Shown: positions 9,027-19,042, numbered from the stretch's first letter. The stretch is DNA of 45,137 bases from Akkermansia muciniphila (GCA_945860945.1 CAMASG010000013.1:1-45137), one strand, 5' to 3'. Made by a program: numbers and translations. Notes: generated by a model from the sequence alone, not told the origin.

Positions 9027-10361
9027 ATGAACAAGCAAAACAAGTCCGGTTGGTGCAATAGCCCTGAACACACTTGGAACCCGAGTCGTCGCGATTTCCT
9101 GCAAGTCGGCGCGCTGGGCGGTCTCGGCCTGACGATGGGCGACTTCTTCCGTCTGCAGGCCGAGGAGGCCAACCAGCCGGCCAAAGAAGGCAAGGCCAAG
9201 TCGGTCATTCAGATTTATCTGCCGGGCGGCATGGCGCACCAGGAGTCGTTCGACCCGAAGTATCTCGCGCCGGTCGAATACCGCGGCCCGCTGGGCACGG
9301 TGAAGACCTCCACGGGCGAGCTCTTCTCGGAGAACATGAAGAACACCGCGAAGATCGCCGACAAGATCACGGTGGTCCGCTCGATGACTCACGGCGAAGC
9401 GGCGCACGAGCGCGGCACGCACAACATGATGACCGGCAACCGCCCGAGCCCGGCGGTCGTGTACCCAAGCCTCGGCAGCGTGGTGTCGCACGAGTTCGGC
9501 CCCCGCAAGAATCTGCCTGCGTACGTCGCCATCCCGAGCGTTTCCGGCAACGGTGGCACAGGCTACCTCGGCTCGGCCTACGGCGCGTTCAGCCTCGGAG
9601 CGGATCCGGGCAATGCGAGCTTCAAGGTGCGCGATCTTTCGTTGCCCACCGGTATTGATGACAAGCGCTTCGACACCCGCCGCAAGATGCGCGCCGCGGT
9701 GGACGCCCACTTCAGCGGCCTCGAGAAGGCCGACGTGCTCGACGGCATGGACAGCTTCTATCAGCGCGCTTACTCGATGATCAGCTCGGATCACGCCCGC
9801 GCCGCGTTCGACCTCGAGAAGGAAGACGCCAAACTGCGTGATGATTACGGCCGCAACACGGCTGGCCAGCGCATGCTCATGTCCCGCCGCCTCGTCGAGG
9901 CCGGCGTGCGTTTCGTCTCGCTCACCTTCGGTGGCTGGGATCACCACGACAACATCAAGCGCGCGATGGACAATCAGATGCCGTCCTTCGACCAAGCTTT
10001 CGCGGCGCTCATTCGCGACCTCGATCAGCGCGGGTTGCTCGACAGCACGCTGGTGACGGTCACCTCCGAGTTCGGCCGCACGCCGAAGATCAACGCCACT
10101 GCCGGTCGCGACCATTGGCCGAAAGTGTTCAGCATCGTGATGGCGGGCGGCGGCGTGAAGCGCGGCTACATCCACGGCGCGTCTGACGCGACGGGGGCCG
10201 AGCCGGACAATTCGCCGCTCACCGTGGCTGGTTATTCTTCCACCGTGCTCTGCCTCATGGGCATCGACCCAGAGAAGCGGCTGATGTCCCCCGGCGGTCG
10301 TCCGCAAGCCATCGTCACCGATGGCAACGGCGGCCATCCGGAAAAAGACCTGCTGGCCTAA
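9027..10361 (+). CDS. DUF1501 domain-containing protein (alkaline-phosphatase-like fold)
   Basis: Tat-like PSRRDFLQVGALGGLGLTMGDFF; IQIYLPGGMAHQESFDPK; GGWDHHDNIK; SEFGRTPKINATAGRDHWP. Confidence 0.9.
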   Translation: MNKQNKSGWCNSPEHTWNPSRRDFLQVGALGGLGLTMGDFFRLQAEEANQPAKEGKAKSVIQIYLPGGMAHQESFDPKYLAPVEYRGPLGTVKTSTGELFSENMKNTAKIADKITVVRSMTHGEAAHERGTHNMMTGNRPSPAVVYPSLGSVVSHEFGPRKNLPAYVAIPSVSGNGGTGYLGSAYGAFSLGADPGNASFKVRDLSLPTGIDDKRFDTRRKMRAAVDAHFSGLEKADVLDGMDSFYQRAYSMISSDHARAAFDLEKEDAKLRDDYGRNTAGQRMLMSRRLVEAGVRFVSLTFGGWDHHDNIKRAMDNQMPSFDQAFAALIRDLDQRGLLDSTLVTVTSEFGRTPKINATAGRDHWPKVFSIVMAGGGVKRGYIHGASDATGAEPDNSPLTVAGYSSTVLCLMGIDPEKRLMSPGGRPQAIVTDGNGGHPEKDLLA

Positions 10362-10417
10362 TGGCAGCGCTCGGAAACGAAACTTAAGCTTGCTGTCAAA
10401 ACAACAGCATTAATGGC

Positions 10418-10452
10418 CGGGGCAATGTCCGAGGATGTTGCCCCGCCTTTTT
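10418..10452 (+). terminator. Rho-independent terminator or attenuator-like hairpin
   Basis: CGGGGCAA...TTGCCCCG stem with downstream T5 (10448-10452), 7 bp before the ATG at 10460. Confidence 0.65.
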
Positions 10453-10459
10453 CTAAATT

Positions 10460-12814
10460 ATGAAAGAAATGGCGAAATTGGCGCTCCTGCTCGCGATCGG
10501 CACCGCAACGGCGGTCTGGGCAGTCGATCCGAAACTCCGCTCGACCTCCCCCGCGGGGTTGCAGCGCGGCACCGAGGCGGTACTGACCTTCACCGGCGAC
10601 CGTCTTGATGACACGCAAGAGGTGTTGCTTTACGCCCCCGGCGTAGAGGTGCTCAAGATTGAGGAGAAGACCGCCAGCGCGGTGAAGATCCGCGTGAAGG
10701 TCGCCGCCGATTGCCCGCTGGGTGAGCAGCGCGTCCGCCTGCGCACCGCCGGTGGTGTTTCAGATTTGCGCACGTTCTACGTCGGCGCGTTCCCGATGGT
10801 GGAGAAGGCCGTCGTGAAAAAAGGCGATCCGCTGCAGAAGCTTCCGCTCAACACGACCGTCACCGGTTCTGTCGCGACGGAGACGGTGGACGCTTACGCG
10901 GTGGACTTGAAGAAAGGCCAACGCCTCGCCGCCGAAGTCACCGGCATGCGCCTCGGCCGCAGCTTCACCGACCCGTACATTTCCATCAAGGATCCGAACG
11001 GCAAAGTGCTCGCGAAGACCGATGACACGCCGCTCTTCATTCAGGATTGCTTCGCCACGATCACGGCGTCGATGGACGGCGTGTACACCGTCGAAGTGCG
11101 CGAGAGCTCCTACGGTGCGCTCAGCCTTTATCAGCTTCACGTTGGCAACTTCCCGCGTCCCACGGCGGTCTATCCGGCCGGCGGCAAGGCGGGCGAGAAG
11201 CTGCAGGTGAAATTCATCGGTGACGCCGCTGGCGAATTCACGCAAGTCGTCACGCTGCCGCAGCCGGCATCTTATCGGCAGGGTGTTTTCGCCGAACAGA
11301 ACGGCCTGATTGCTCCCTCGGCCAACATCGTGCGCGTTGTCGATTTCCCCAACGTGCTCGAGACCGAGCCGAACAATGAATCGGCCGCAGCCAACAACGC
11401 GACCGCTCTCGAACTGCCCGTCGCGTTCAACGGTATCATCGAGAAGAATGGCGACGTGGACTGGTTCCGTTTCAAGGCCAAGAAGGGCGAAGTTTATGAC
11501 GTGAACGTGTACGCCCGCCGTGTTCGTTCGGCGCTCGATTCGCTCCTCGTCATCGCCAACGCCGCCGGCCAGACCATCGCCACGAATGACGACTCCGGCG
11601 GTGCGGATAGCTATGTGCGTTTCACTGTGCCGGCCGACGCCGAGTATTTCGTGAAGGTCGCTGATCACCTCGGCAAAGGCGGCCCCGACTACACCTACCG
11701 CGTCGAGTTCGCGCCGGTGAAGGCCGATCTCACTCTCTACGTGCAGGACACGGCGCGGTACGACACGCAAACGCGCAAATCCATCATCGTCGCCCGCGGC
11801 AATCGTTTCGCCACATTGATGACCGTGCGCCGGAACAACTTCAGCGGCGACCTCGTGATGGGCAACGCTGATTTCCCTGCTGGCATCACGATGCATGCGG
11901 ATCAAATCCCCGCCGGTCTCACTGCGATTCCGATTGTCTTCGAAGCCCGCGCCGACGCGCCTGTCGCCGGCAAGCTCGCGAGCATCACCGCGCGCCTCGT
12001 GAACTCGAAGGACGGCCGCGAAATCTCCGGCTGCGTCTGGCAGAATTACGACCTCGTGCAGAACGGCAACGACGGCGTGTACTACGTCACCTACTCCGAC
12101 AAGATTGCCGTGGCCGTCGTCGACGAACTGCCTTTCAAGGTGGACATCATCGAGCCGAAGGCCGCGCTCGCGCAGAACGGCGCGATGAATCTCAAGATCG
12201 TCGCCACGCGCAACGCCGGCTTCGTGGCACCAATCACTGTGAAGATGCTCTTCAATCCTCCCGGCATCGGTTCGCCGTCTGAGATCGTCATCCCCGAAGG
12301 CCAAACGAGCGCGGAATATCCGCTCAACGCTAGCGGCGGCGCGCAGGTGCGTGATTGGAAAATCGCCGTGCTCGCAAGCTCCTCTGTGAGCAACGGCACC
12401 GCGTACGCCAGCTCGCAGCTCGCGAGCCTCGCCGTGGCCGAGCCGTTCGTGCAGGGCCGTATCGAGATGACCTCCATTGTCCGTGGCAGCAATGGCAAGG
12501 TCGTTTGCAAACTGGATCAGAAGACGCCGTTCGACGGTCAGGCTGAGATTCAGCTGAACGGCCTGCCCTCCGGCGCGACCGCCATGCCCAAGTTCATCAC
12601 CAAGGATTCCGCCGAGGTGATCTTCGACGTGACCACGGCGACCAACGCCACGCGTGGTTTGCATCGCACGCTCGTTTGCTCCATCGCCATCAAGAAGAAT
12701 AACGAAATCATCACGCAGAGTGTGGGTGCGGGCGGATTGTTCCGCATCGACGCGCCGAGGGTTGCGGGCGAGGTTCCGGCCAAGAAAACCGCGAAGACGA
12801 CGAGCAGCAAGTAA
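10460..12814 (+). CDS. Secreted PPC (bacterial pre-peptidase C-terminal) domain protein
   Basis: Signal peptide; VLETEPNNESAAANNATALELPVAFNGIIEKNGDVDWFRFKAKKGEVYDVNVYARR; repeated Ig-like/PPC modules. Confidence 0.85.
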   Translation: MKEMAKLALLLAIGTATAVWAVDPKLRSTSPAGLQRGTEAVLTFTGDRLDDTQEVLLYAPGVEVLKIEEKTASAVKIRVKVAADCPLGEQRVRLRTAGGVSDLRTFYVGAFPMVEKAVVKKGDPLQKLPLNTTVTGSVATETVDAYAVDLKKGQRLAAEVTGMRLGRSFTDPYISIKDPNGKVLAKTDDTPLFIQDCFATITASMDGVYTVEVRESSYGALSLYQLHVGNFPRPTAVYPAGGKAGEKLQVKFIGDAAGEFTQVVTLPQPASYRQGVFAEQNGLIAPSANIVRVVDFPNVLETEPNNESAAANNATALELPVAFNGIIEKNGDVDWFRFKAKKGEVYDVNVYARRVRSALDSLLVIANAAGQTIATNDDSGGADSYVRFTVPADAEYFVKVADHLGKGGPDYTYRVEFAPVKADLTLYVQDTARYDTQTRKSIIVARGNRFATLMTVRRNNFSGDLVMGNADFPAGITMHADQIPAGLTAIPIVFEARADAPVAGKLASITARLVNSKDGREISGCVWQNYDLVQNGNDGVYYVTYSDKIAVAVVDELPFKVDIIEPKAALAQNGAMNLKIVATRNAGFVAPITVKMLFNPPGIGSPSEIVIPEGQTSAEYPLNASGGAQVRDWKIAVLASSSVSNGTAYASSQLASLAVAEPFVQGRIEMTSIVRGSNGKVVCKLDQKTPFDGQAEIQLNGLPSGATAMPKFITKDSAEVIFDVTTATNATRGLHRTLVCSIAIKKNNEIITQSVGAGGLFRIDAPRVAGEVPAKKTAKTTSSK

Positions 12815-12859
12815 TTGGTTTACGGTTTGCAGCGAAGCCTTGTTTTAGGAAATCGAGCT

Positions 12860-15295
12860 ATGAAGTTGAATCTGACGAATTGGTTGACCGCACTATTGTT
12901 GTCCGCGCCGCTGTTGGCGCAGGCCGCCCCCACTCTAGTGGAGGTGCGTGCGCGCCCCGCCAACATCAATCTCACCGCGAAGCAGGACAAGCAGGCCATC
13001 GTCGTGCAGGCCATCTATTCCGATGCCACCACGCAAGACGTGACGGCGACGGCGACCTACGCTTTCGCCGATAAGAAGATGGCGGTGATGGACAAGGAGT
13101 TCGTCGTGCGCGGCGCTGCGGATGGCCAGACCACGCTCACCGTGCAGTTCGGCGGCAAGACAATCGCTCTGCCGGTGAAGGTGGAGCAATCCGCGACCGA
13201 ATGGCCGATCAGTTTCAGCCTCGATGTGATGCCTGTTCTCAACAAGGCCGGTTGTAACACTGGTAGTTGCCACGGCGCTGCTCGGGGCAAGGACGGCTTC
13301 CGCCTCTCGCTCTTCGGCTACGATCCCGAGGGCGATTACCACCGCATCACCCGCGAGAATTTCGGCCGCCGCATCAACCTGGCACTGCCCGACGACAGCT
13401 TGATGCTCGAGAAGAGCGCAGGCCGCGTGCCTCACACTGGCGGTGAGCGTTTCACTTCCAGCAGCCAATCCTATCAGACCATGGTGAAATGGCTGAAGGC
13501 CGGCGCGCCGAAGGATCCCACCACTGTCGCCAAAGTCATCGGGCTTGAGATTCATCCCACGCAGTCTGTGCTCGAAGGCGCTGGCGCCAGCCAACGCCTC
13601 AACGTGCGCGCGATTTATTCCGACGGTACCGACCGCGATGTGACGGACATGGCTTCCTACATGAGCAGCAACGACGGGGCCGCCAAGGTCGGCGCGACGG
13701 GTATGATCACCGCCGACAAGCGCGGCGAGGCGTTCGTGCTCGCGCGTTACGAGGACTTCTCCGTCGGTTCGCAGGTGCTCGTCATTCCGAAGGACGCGAA
13801 GTTCGAGTTCCCGAAGGTTCCGGAGAACAATTACATCGACACGCTGGTCAACAATAAGCTCAAGAAGATCCGTATCACTCCCTCGGACATTTGCGACGAC
13901 GCCACCTATCTGCGCCGCATCACGCTCGACATCGTCGGCAAGCTGCCGTCGATGGAGGAGGTGCAGGCCTTCGGCGCTGATGCCGATCCGAAGAAGCGCG
14001 AGAAGAAGATCGACGAGCTTCTTGGCCGCAAAGAATTTACGCAGATGTGGGTGATGAAATGGGCCGAACTGCTCCAGATTCGCACCGACAACAACCAATT
14101 CCAGTACAAGTCGGCGCTGCATTATTACGATTGGCTCGCCGATCAGTTCGCGCAGAACCGGCCGATGAACGAGATGGTGCAGGACCTCCTCACGGCGTCC
14201 GGCGGCACGTTCGCCAATCCCGCGGGCAACTTCTACAAGGTCGAGACCGACACGTTGAAGATGACCGAGAACGTCGCCCAGATTTTCATGGGCATGCGCA
14301 TTCAGTGCGCCCAGTGCCACAACCATCCGTTCGACCGCTGGACGATGAACGACTATTACAGCTTCGCCTCCTTCTTCGCGCAGGTCGGCCGCAAGACCGG
14401 CGAGGACAACCGCGAGACGGTCGTCTTCAACCGCGCCACCGGCGGCGTGAGCCACCCGGTCGGCAACCGCGATATGAAGCCGAAGTTCCTCGGTGGCGAT
14501 TTGCCCGAGATGAAGACCGGCGAAGACCGCCGCGCCGCGCTCGCCAAGTGGCTTGCCTCGCCCGAGAATCCGTTCTTCGCCAAGAACCTCGCGAACATTG
14601 TCTGGGGTCATTTCCTCGGCCAAGGAATCGTGGAGCCTGTGGACGACGTGCGCATCTCGAATCCGCCCTCCAACCCCGAGTTGCTTGAGGAGCTCGGCAA
14701 GCGCTTCGCGGCTTCCGGTTACAACTTCCGCCAGCTCGTGCGCGACATCTGCGCCTCGCGCACTTACCAGCTCACCACCAAGGCCAATGCGTCCAATACC
14801 GAGGACACGCGTAACTTCGCGAAGGGAAACATCCGCCGCATGCGCGCCGAGGTGTTGCTCGATTGCTTGAATCAGGTCACCGCCGGCCGCGAGAAATTCC
14901 GTGGCCTGCCGATTGGCGCCAGCGCTGTTGAGATTGTGGACGGCCGCACCAGCACTTTCTTCCTCACCACATTCGGCCGCGCCACACGTGACACCGTCTG
15001 CTCGTGCGAAGTGCAGATGGAGCCGAACCTCTCGCAGGCGCTCCACTTGCTCAATGGCGAGACGGTGAATGCCAAGATCACCGCCGGCGGCACGGTCGCC
15101 GCTTCGTTGCGCGACAAGAAAACGGCGCCGCAAATCATCGACGAGCTTTACCTCCGTTGCCTCGCCCGCAAGCCGACTTCCAAAGAGCAGGCCGAGTTGA
15201 TGGAGTTCTTCAAGGAAGGCCGGCCCGAACTCGAGGTGCTCAATGACGTCTTCTGGTCGCTGCTCAACTCGAAGGAATTCCTCTTCAACCACTAA
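12860..15295 (+). CDS. DUF1549/DUF1553 protein with Ig-like (Big_2-type) modules and cytochrome c-type motifs
   Basis: MKLNLTNWLTALLLSAPLLAQA signal; GCNTGSCHGAARGKDGFRLSLFGYDPEGDY; IQCAQCHNHPFDRWTMNDYYSFASFF; ANIVWGHFLGQGIVEPVDDVR. Confidence 0.9.
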   Translation: MKLNLTNWLTALLLSAPLLAQAAPTLVEVRARPANINLTAKQDKQAIVVQAIYSDATTQDVTATATYAFADKKMAVMDKEFVVRGAADGQTTLTVQFGGKTIALPVKVEQSATEWPISFSLDVMPVLNKAGCNTGSCHGAARGKDGFRLSLFGYDPEGDYHRITRENFGRRINLALPDDSLMLEKSAGRVPHTGGERFTSSSQSYQTMVKWLKAGAPKDPTTVAKVIGLEIHPTQSVLEGAGASQRLNVRAIYSDGTDRDVTDMASYMSSNDGAAKVGATGMITADKRGEAFVLARYEDFSVGSQVLVIPKDAKFEFPKVPENNYIDTLVNNKLKKIRITPSDICDDATYLRRITLDIVGKLPSMEEVQAFGADADPKKREKKIDELLGRKEFTQMWVMKWAELLQIRTDNNQFQYKSALHYYDWLADQFAQNRPMNEMVQDLLTASGGTFANPAGNFYKVETDTLKMTENVAQIFMGMRIQCAQCHNHPFDRWTMNDYYSFASFFAQVGRKTGEDNRETVVFNRATGGVSHPVGNRDMKPKFLGGDLPEMKTGEDRRAALAKWLASPENPFFAKNLANIVWGHFLGQGIVEPVDDVRISNPPSNPELLEELGKRFAASGYNFRQLVRDICASRTYQLTTKANASNTEDTRNFAKGNIRRMRAEVLLDCLNQVTAGREKFRGLPIGASAVEIVDGRTSTFFLTTFGRATRDTVCSCEVQMEPNLSQALHLLNGETVNAKITAGGTVAASLRDKKTAPQIIDELYLRCLARKPTSKEQAELMEFFKEGRPELEVLNDVFWSLLNSKEFLFNH

Positions 15296-15318
15296 AAGTC
15301 GTATCACCGTTGAAGTTT

Positions 15319-17331
15319 ATGAAGCTATCTCCACTGCTCATCGCGTCGGTGCTCGCTGCCGCTACATTCACCGCGCAGGCACAGAAGGTCACCTACGATG
15401 ACCAAGTTCTGCCGATTCTGCGCAACACGTGCCTCAAGTGCCACAATCCGGACAAGGCCAAGGGCGACCTCGATCTCTCTACGTTCAGCGGCGCGATGAA
15501 GGGCGGCAGCTCCGGCGTCATCGTCCTCGGTGGCAATCCCGATTCCAGCAAGATTTACAAGGTCATCACCCACGCCGACGAGCCGACGATGCCGCCGAAC
15601 TCCGCCAAGATTGCCGCGGGCGACATCGAGACCATCCGCAAATGGATCGCCGGCGGTCTGCTCGAGAATTCCGGCAGCAAAGCCGTTCTCTCCAATAAGC
15701 CGAAGGTGGATCTCACTCTCGCCAGCGCTTCCAGCAGCCGCCCCGCGGGCCCGCCGCCGATGCCCGGCGACTTGCTTCTCGAACCCGCCGTCCGCACCGA
15801 GCGCACCAGCGTTTCCACCGCATTGGTCAGCAGCCCGTGGGCGCCGATTGTTGCTCTCGGAGGTCAGCGTCAGGTTCTGCTCTACAACACCGACACTTTG
15901 GAACTGACCGGCGTTCTGCCGTTCCCCGAAGGGTATCCGAGCGATCTCAAATTCAGCCGTAACGGCAAGCTGCTCCTCTGCGGCGGCGGCCGTGGCAGCA
16001 AAGCCGGTGTGGTTGTCGTGTGGGACATCGCCTCCGGCGAACGCGTCATCACCGTCGGCGACGAACAGGATTCCGTTCTCGCTGCCGACATTTCCGCTGA
16101 CCAGAAGTGGATCGCTCTCGGCGGCCCCGGCCGACTGGTGAAGATTTATTCCACGAAGACCGGCGAGCTCGTTCACAAAATCAAGAAGCACACCGAGTGG
16201 GTCACCGCGATGGAGTTCAGCCCCGATAGCCGTCTGCTTGCCACCGGCGATCGCAACGGCGGCGTGCATGTGTGGGAATCCGACAGCGGCGAAGAAGCGC
16301 AAACGCTCGCCGGTCACCGCGGAGCAGTGCAGGGCATCGCGTGGCGCGGCACCAATCTCGTTTCCACGGCCGGTGAAGACGGCGCTGTGAAGCTCTGGAA
16401 CACCGACGACGGCGCGGTCGTCCGCAATGTCAACGCCCACACTGGCGGCGCCGTGGCTCTGCGCGTCGCGCATGATGGCCGCTTCGTCACCGCTGGCCGC
16501 GACAAACGCGCTGTCGCGTGGGGCGCCGATGGCACTTCGCTGCGCACGTTCACCTTCACCAACGACATTCCTATCCGCGCCGCTTTCACCCACGACGCCG
16601 CGCGCGTCATCGGCTCCGATTGGAACGGCAACGTCTCCGTCTGGGATTCCACCAGTGGCGTGTTGGTTGGCGAGATTGCGCTGAACCCGTTCACGATTGC
16701 TGACCGCCTCGTTGCCGCGCAAAAACGCGCATCTGATCAGGAAGCGGTCATCGCCAAAGCCGTCGCCGCGCTCGTCGCTGCGCAGGCTGACGCGGATAAA
16801 CTCAAGGCCGACCTCGCGGCTGCACCGGCGAATTCGCCCGCTGCCAAAGATCTCACCAAGAAATCCGATGCCGCTGCCGTCACTCTTGCCGCCGCCAAAG
16901 CCGCTGCGGATCGCGCGCCGCAGGATTTCGCCGCCGCCAAACTCGCGGTCGAGAAACTCAAGCTCGGCCAGTTTTACACGGGCCTTTACCGCGCTCGCGA
17001 GGAGTTGGTTTCGAAGAAGCGCGATCAGGAGCGTCTGTTGGCCGAGAACGCCGCCGCGCTTGCAGCCGTCAAGAGCGCGAACGACGAACTGACCGCCGGC
17101 AAGAAAGTCGCAACGAAGACCCAGGAGGAGAAGGACAAGCTCGCTCTGCGCGTGAAGCAGTTGAACGACCAGATCAAGTCTGAGGAAGCCAAGGCCAAGA
17201 GCACGAAGCTCGATGCCGAGAAGCTCGCCAAACCGATTCTCGCCGATCAAGCCCAAGTGGACAAACTCAACGCTGAGTACCAGAAACTCAAGCAGGCCCC
17301 TGCGCCTTCGCAGAAGACGGCCAAGCTCTGA
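15319..17331 (+). CDS. Planctomycete-type cytochrome c domain plus WD40 propeller with C-terminal coiled coil
   Basis: VLPILRNTCLKCHNPDKAKGDLDLSTF (CxxCH); WD repeats (VTAMEFSPDSRLLATGDRNGGVHVWESDSGE etc.); Ala/Lys-rich heptad-like C-terminus. Confidence 0.9.
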   Translation: MKLSPLLIASVLAAATFTAQAQKVTYDDQVLPILRNTCLKCHNPDKAKGDLDLSTFSGAMKGGSSGVIVLGGNPDSSKIYKVITHADEPTMPPNSAKIAAGDIETIRKWIAGGLLENSGSKAVLSNKPKVDLTLASASSSRPAGPPPMPGDLLLEPAVRTERTSVSTALVSSPWAPIVALGGQRQVLLYNTDTLELTGVLPFPEGYPSDLKFSRNGKLLLCGGGRGSKAGVVVVWDIASGERVITVGDEQDSVLAADISADQKWIALGGPGRLVKIYSTKTGELVHKIKKHTEWVTAMEFSPDSRLLATGDRNGGVHVWESDSGEEAQTLAGHRGAVQGIAWRGTNLVSTAGEDGAVKLWNTDDGAVVRNVNAHTGGAVALRVAHDGRFVTAGRDKRAVAWGADGTSLRTFTFTNDIPIRAAFTHDAARVIGSDWNGNVSVWDSTSGVLVGEIALNPFTIADRLVAAQKRASDQEAVIAKAVAALVAAQADADKLKADLAAAPANSPAAKDLTKKSDAAAVTLAAAKAAADRAPQDFAAAKLAVEKLKLGQFYTGLYRAREELVSKKRDQERLLAENAAALAAVKSANDELTAGKKVATKTQEEKDKLALRVKQLNDQIKSEEAKAKSTKLDAEKLAKPILADQAQVDKLNAEYQKLKQAPAPSQKTAKL

Positions 17332-17349
17332 TCGCCGCGTTTTCATCCA

Positions 17350-17379
17350 CCGCGTCAGGCAAAACCTGGCGCGGTTTTT
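17350..17379 (+). terminator. Rho-independent terminator
   Basis: CCGCGTCAGG-caaaa-CCTGGCGCGG (10 bp, one G-U) followed by T5. Confidence 0.9.
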
Positions 17380-17464
17380 CTTTTGAAAGGCACGGGGCGC
17401 GTCGCGGGAATGGATGGCTTGCGAGGCGGCGAAGGGCGGGGCACTGTTACTGACAAGTTCGCAA

Positions 17465-19042
17465 ATGATGAAGACACACCGATTCTTCCGTGCCGGGTTG
17501 TGGTTGCTGGCCGCGTGGCTTGTGACGCCGGTTTTCGGCGCAGCGCCGGGTGAGATTGCGCCGTTCAAAAAGCCGAAGCCGGACGAGAGCGACGCGTTCT
17601 TCGCGAGCCGCCACATCCCGCGCCTCAAGATCGAGATCGGCCCGAAGGAGGTCGAGCAACTCAACCGCGCGAACCGCGAGTACGTGCGCTGCACGGTGCG
17701 CGAGGACGACAAGTTCGTGTATGAGTTCGTCGGCGTACATCTGAAAGGCGCGGCGGGGAGCTTCCGCGGATTGGGCGATAAGCCGGCGCTCAGCCTCAAC
17801 TTCGACAAGTTCCGCGACAACCAGAAATTCCACGGGATGGACAAGCTCCATCTCAACAACTCGGTGCAGGACGGCACGCTGATGCACGAGTCCATTTCGC
17901 GCAGCCTCTTCCTCGACGCCGGCGTTCCGGTCGGCCGCGCCGGTCACGTGCTGGTCACGCTCAACGGCCGCGACCTCGGCCCGTATGTGTTGATCGAGGG
18001 ATTTGATCGCACATTTTTGAAACGGCACTTCAAGGATCCCGACGGCAATTTCTACGACGGCGGTTTCTGTCAGGATCTCGACGCGGAGAAGAAACTTGTC
18101 ACCAATGACAAAATCAAAGGCCAACCCGATCTGAAAGCGGTCTGGGCCGCAGCCCACGAACCGGATGCGACCAAGCGCTATCAGCGGCTGCAACAGGTGC
18201 TCGACGTGGACCGCTTTTATACGTTCGTCGCGCTCGAGTTGATGATCAGCCACTGGGACGGCTACGTGCGAAACCGGAACAACTACCGGCTCTTCGTGCC
18301 GAAGGAATCGGGCAAGCTCATCTTCATGCCGTCGGGGATGGATCAGGTGCTCGGCGATCCGAACTTCGATCTGTGGGGAATGGGCGGGCAAGTGGCGACC
18401 AAGTTGATGGAAACGCCCGAGGGCAAAAAGGCCTATCGCGAGCGCGTCACGTGGCTTTACCAAAACGTGTTCAAGACCGAGGTGCTGCACGCGCGCGTGG
18501 ACGAAATGGCCGAGAAACTTAAGCCGATCAATGCCCAGCATTTCCCAAATTCGGCCGCTGATCTCAAGCGCCGTCTCACCGCGCGCGCGCAGGTGATCGC
18601 CAAGCAAGTCGGCATTCCCGTGGTGCCCGCCGCGCCGCGAAAGCCGGTCGCGCTGAACAAGACCGAGCAATGGCAGTCGAAAAACGAAGCCGGCACCCCG
18701 CAGTTCACCACACCGACTCCGAACGGGAAAAGGTGCCTGTTCATCCGCGCCACGGGAGAGACGACGGCTTCTTGGCGGGCGACTGTGCCGTTGGAGTTGG
18801 GGCCGTATCGTTTCGAGGGAATGGTGCGCACGCAGGGAGTGGTTTCCGATGGCAACATCGGCGGGGGCCTGCGCGTCTCCGGTGGCACACGCAACGGCGG
18901 GTTAATCGGCGACACCGAGTGGAAGAAGGTCGAGTTCGACTTCGATTCGACGGGAGGCGAAATGGCGATCGTCTGCGAACTGCGGGCGAAGAAGGGCGAC
19001 GTGTGGTTCGATCTCGACTCGCTGCGCGTCGTGCCGCGCTAG
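17465..19042 (+). CDS. CotH-kinase-family secreted protein with C-terminal beta-sandwich/CBM-like domain
   Basis: VHLKGAAGSFRGLGDKPALSLNFDKF...HLNNSVQDGTLMHESISRSLFLDAGVPVGRAGHVLVTLNGRDLGPYVLIEGFDRTFLKRHF. Confidence 0.85.
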   Translation: MMKTHRFFRAGLWLLAAWLVTPVFGAAPGEIAPFKKPKPDESDAFFASRHIPRLKIEIGPKEVEQLNRANREYVRCTVREDDKFVYEFVGVHLKGAAGSFRGLGDKPALSLNFDKFRDNQKFHGMDKLHLNNSVQDGTLMHESISRSLFLDAGVPVGRAGHVLVTLNGRDLGPYVLIEGFDRTFLKRHFKDPDGNFYDGGFCQDLDAEKKLVTNDKIKGQPDLKAVWAAAHEPDATKRYQRLQQVLDVDRFYTFVALELMISHWDGYVRNRNNYRLFVPKESGKLIFMPSGMDQVLGDPNFDLWGMGGQVATKLMETPEGKKAYRERVTWLYQNVFKTEVLHARVDEMAEKLKPINAQHFPNSAADLKRRLTARAQVIAKQVGIPVVPAAPRKPVALNKTEQWQSKNEAGTPQFTTPTPNGKRCLFIRATGETTASWRATVPLELGPYRFEGMVRTQGVVSDGNIGGGLRVSGGTRNGGLIGDTEWKKVEFDFDSTGGEMAIVCELRAKKGDVWFDLDSLRVVPR

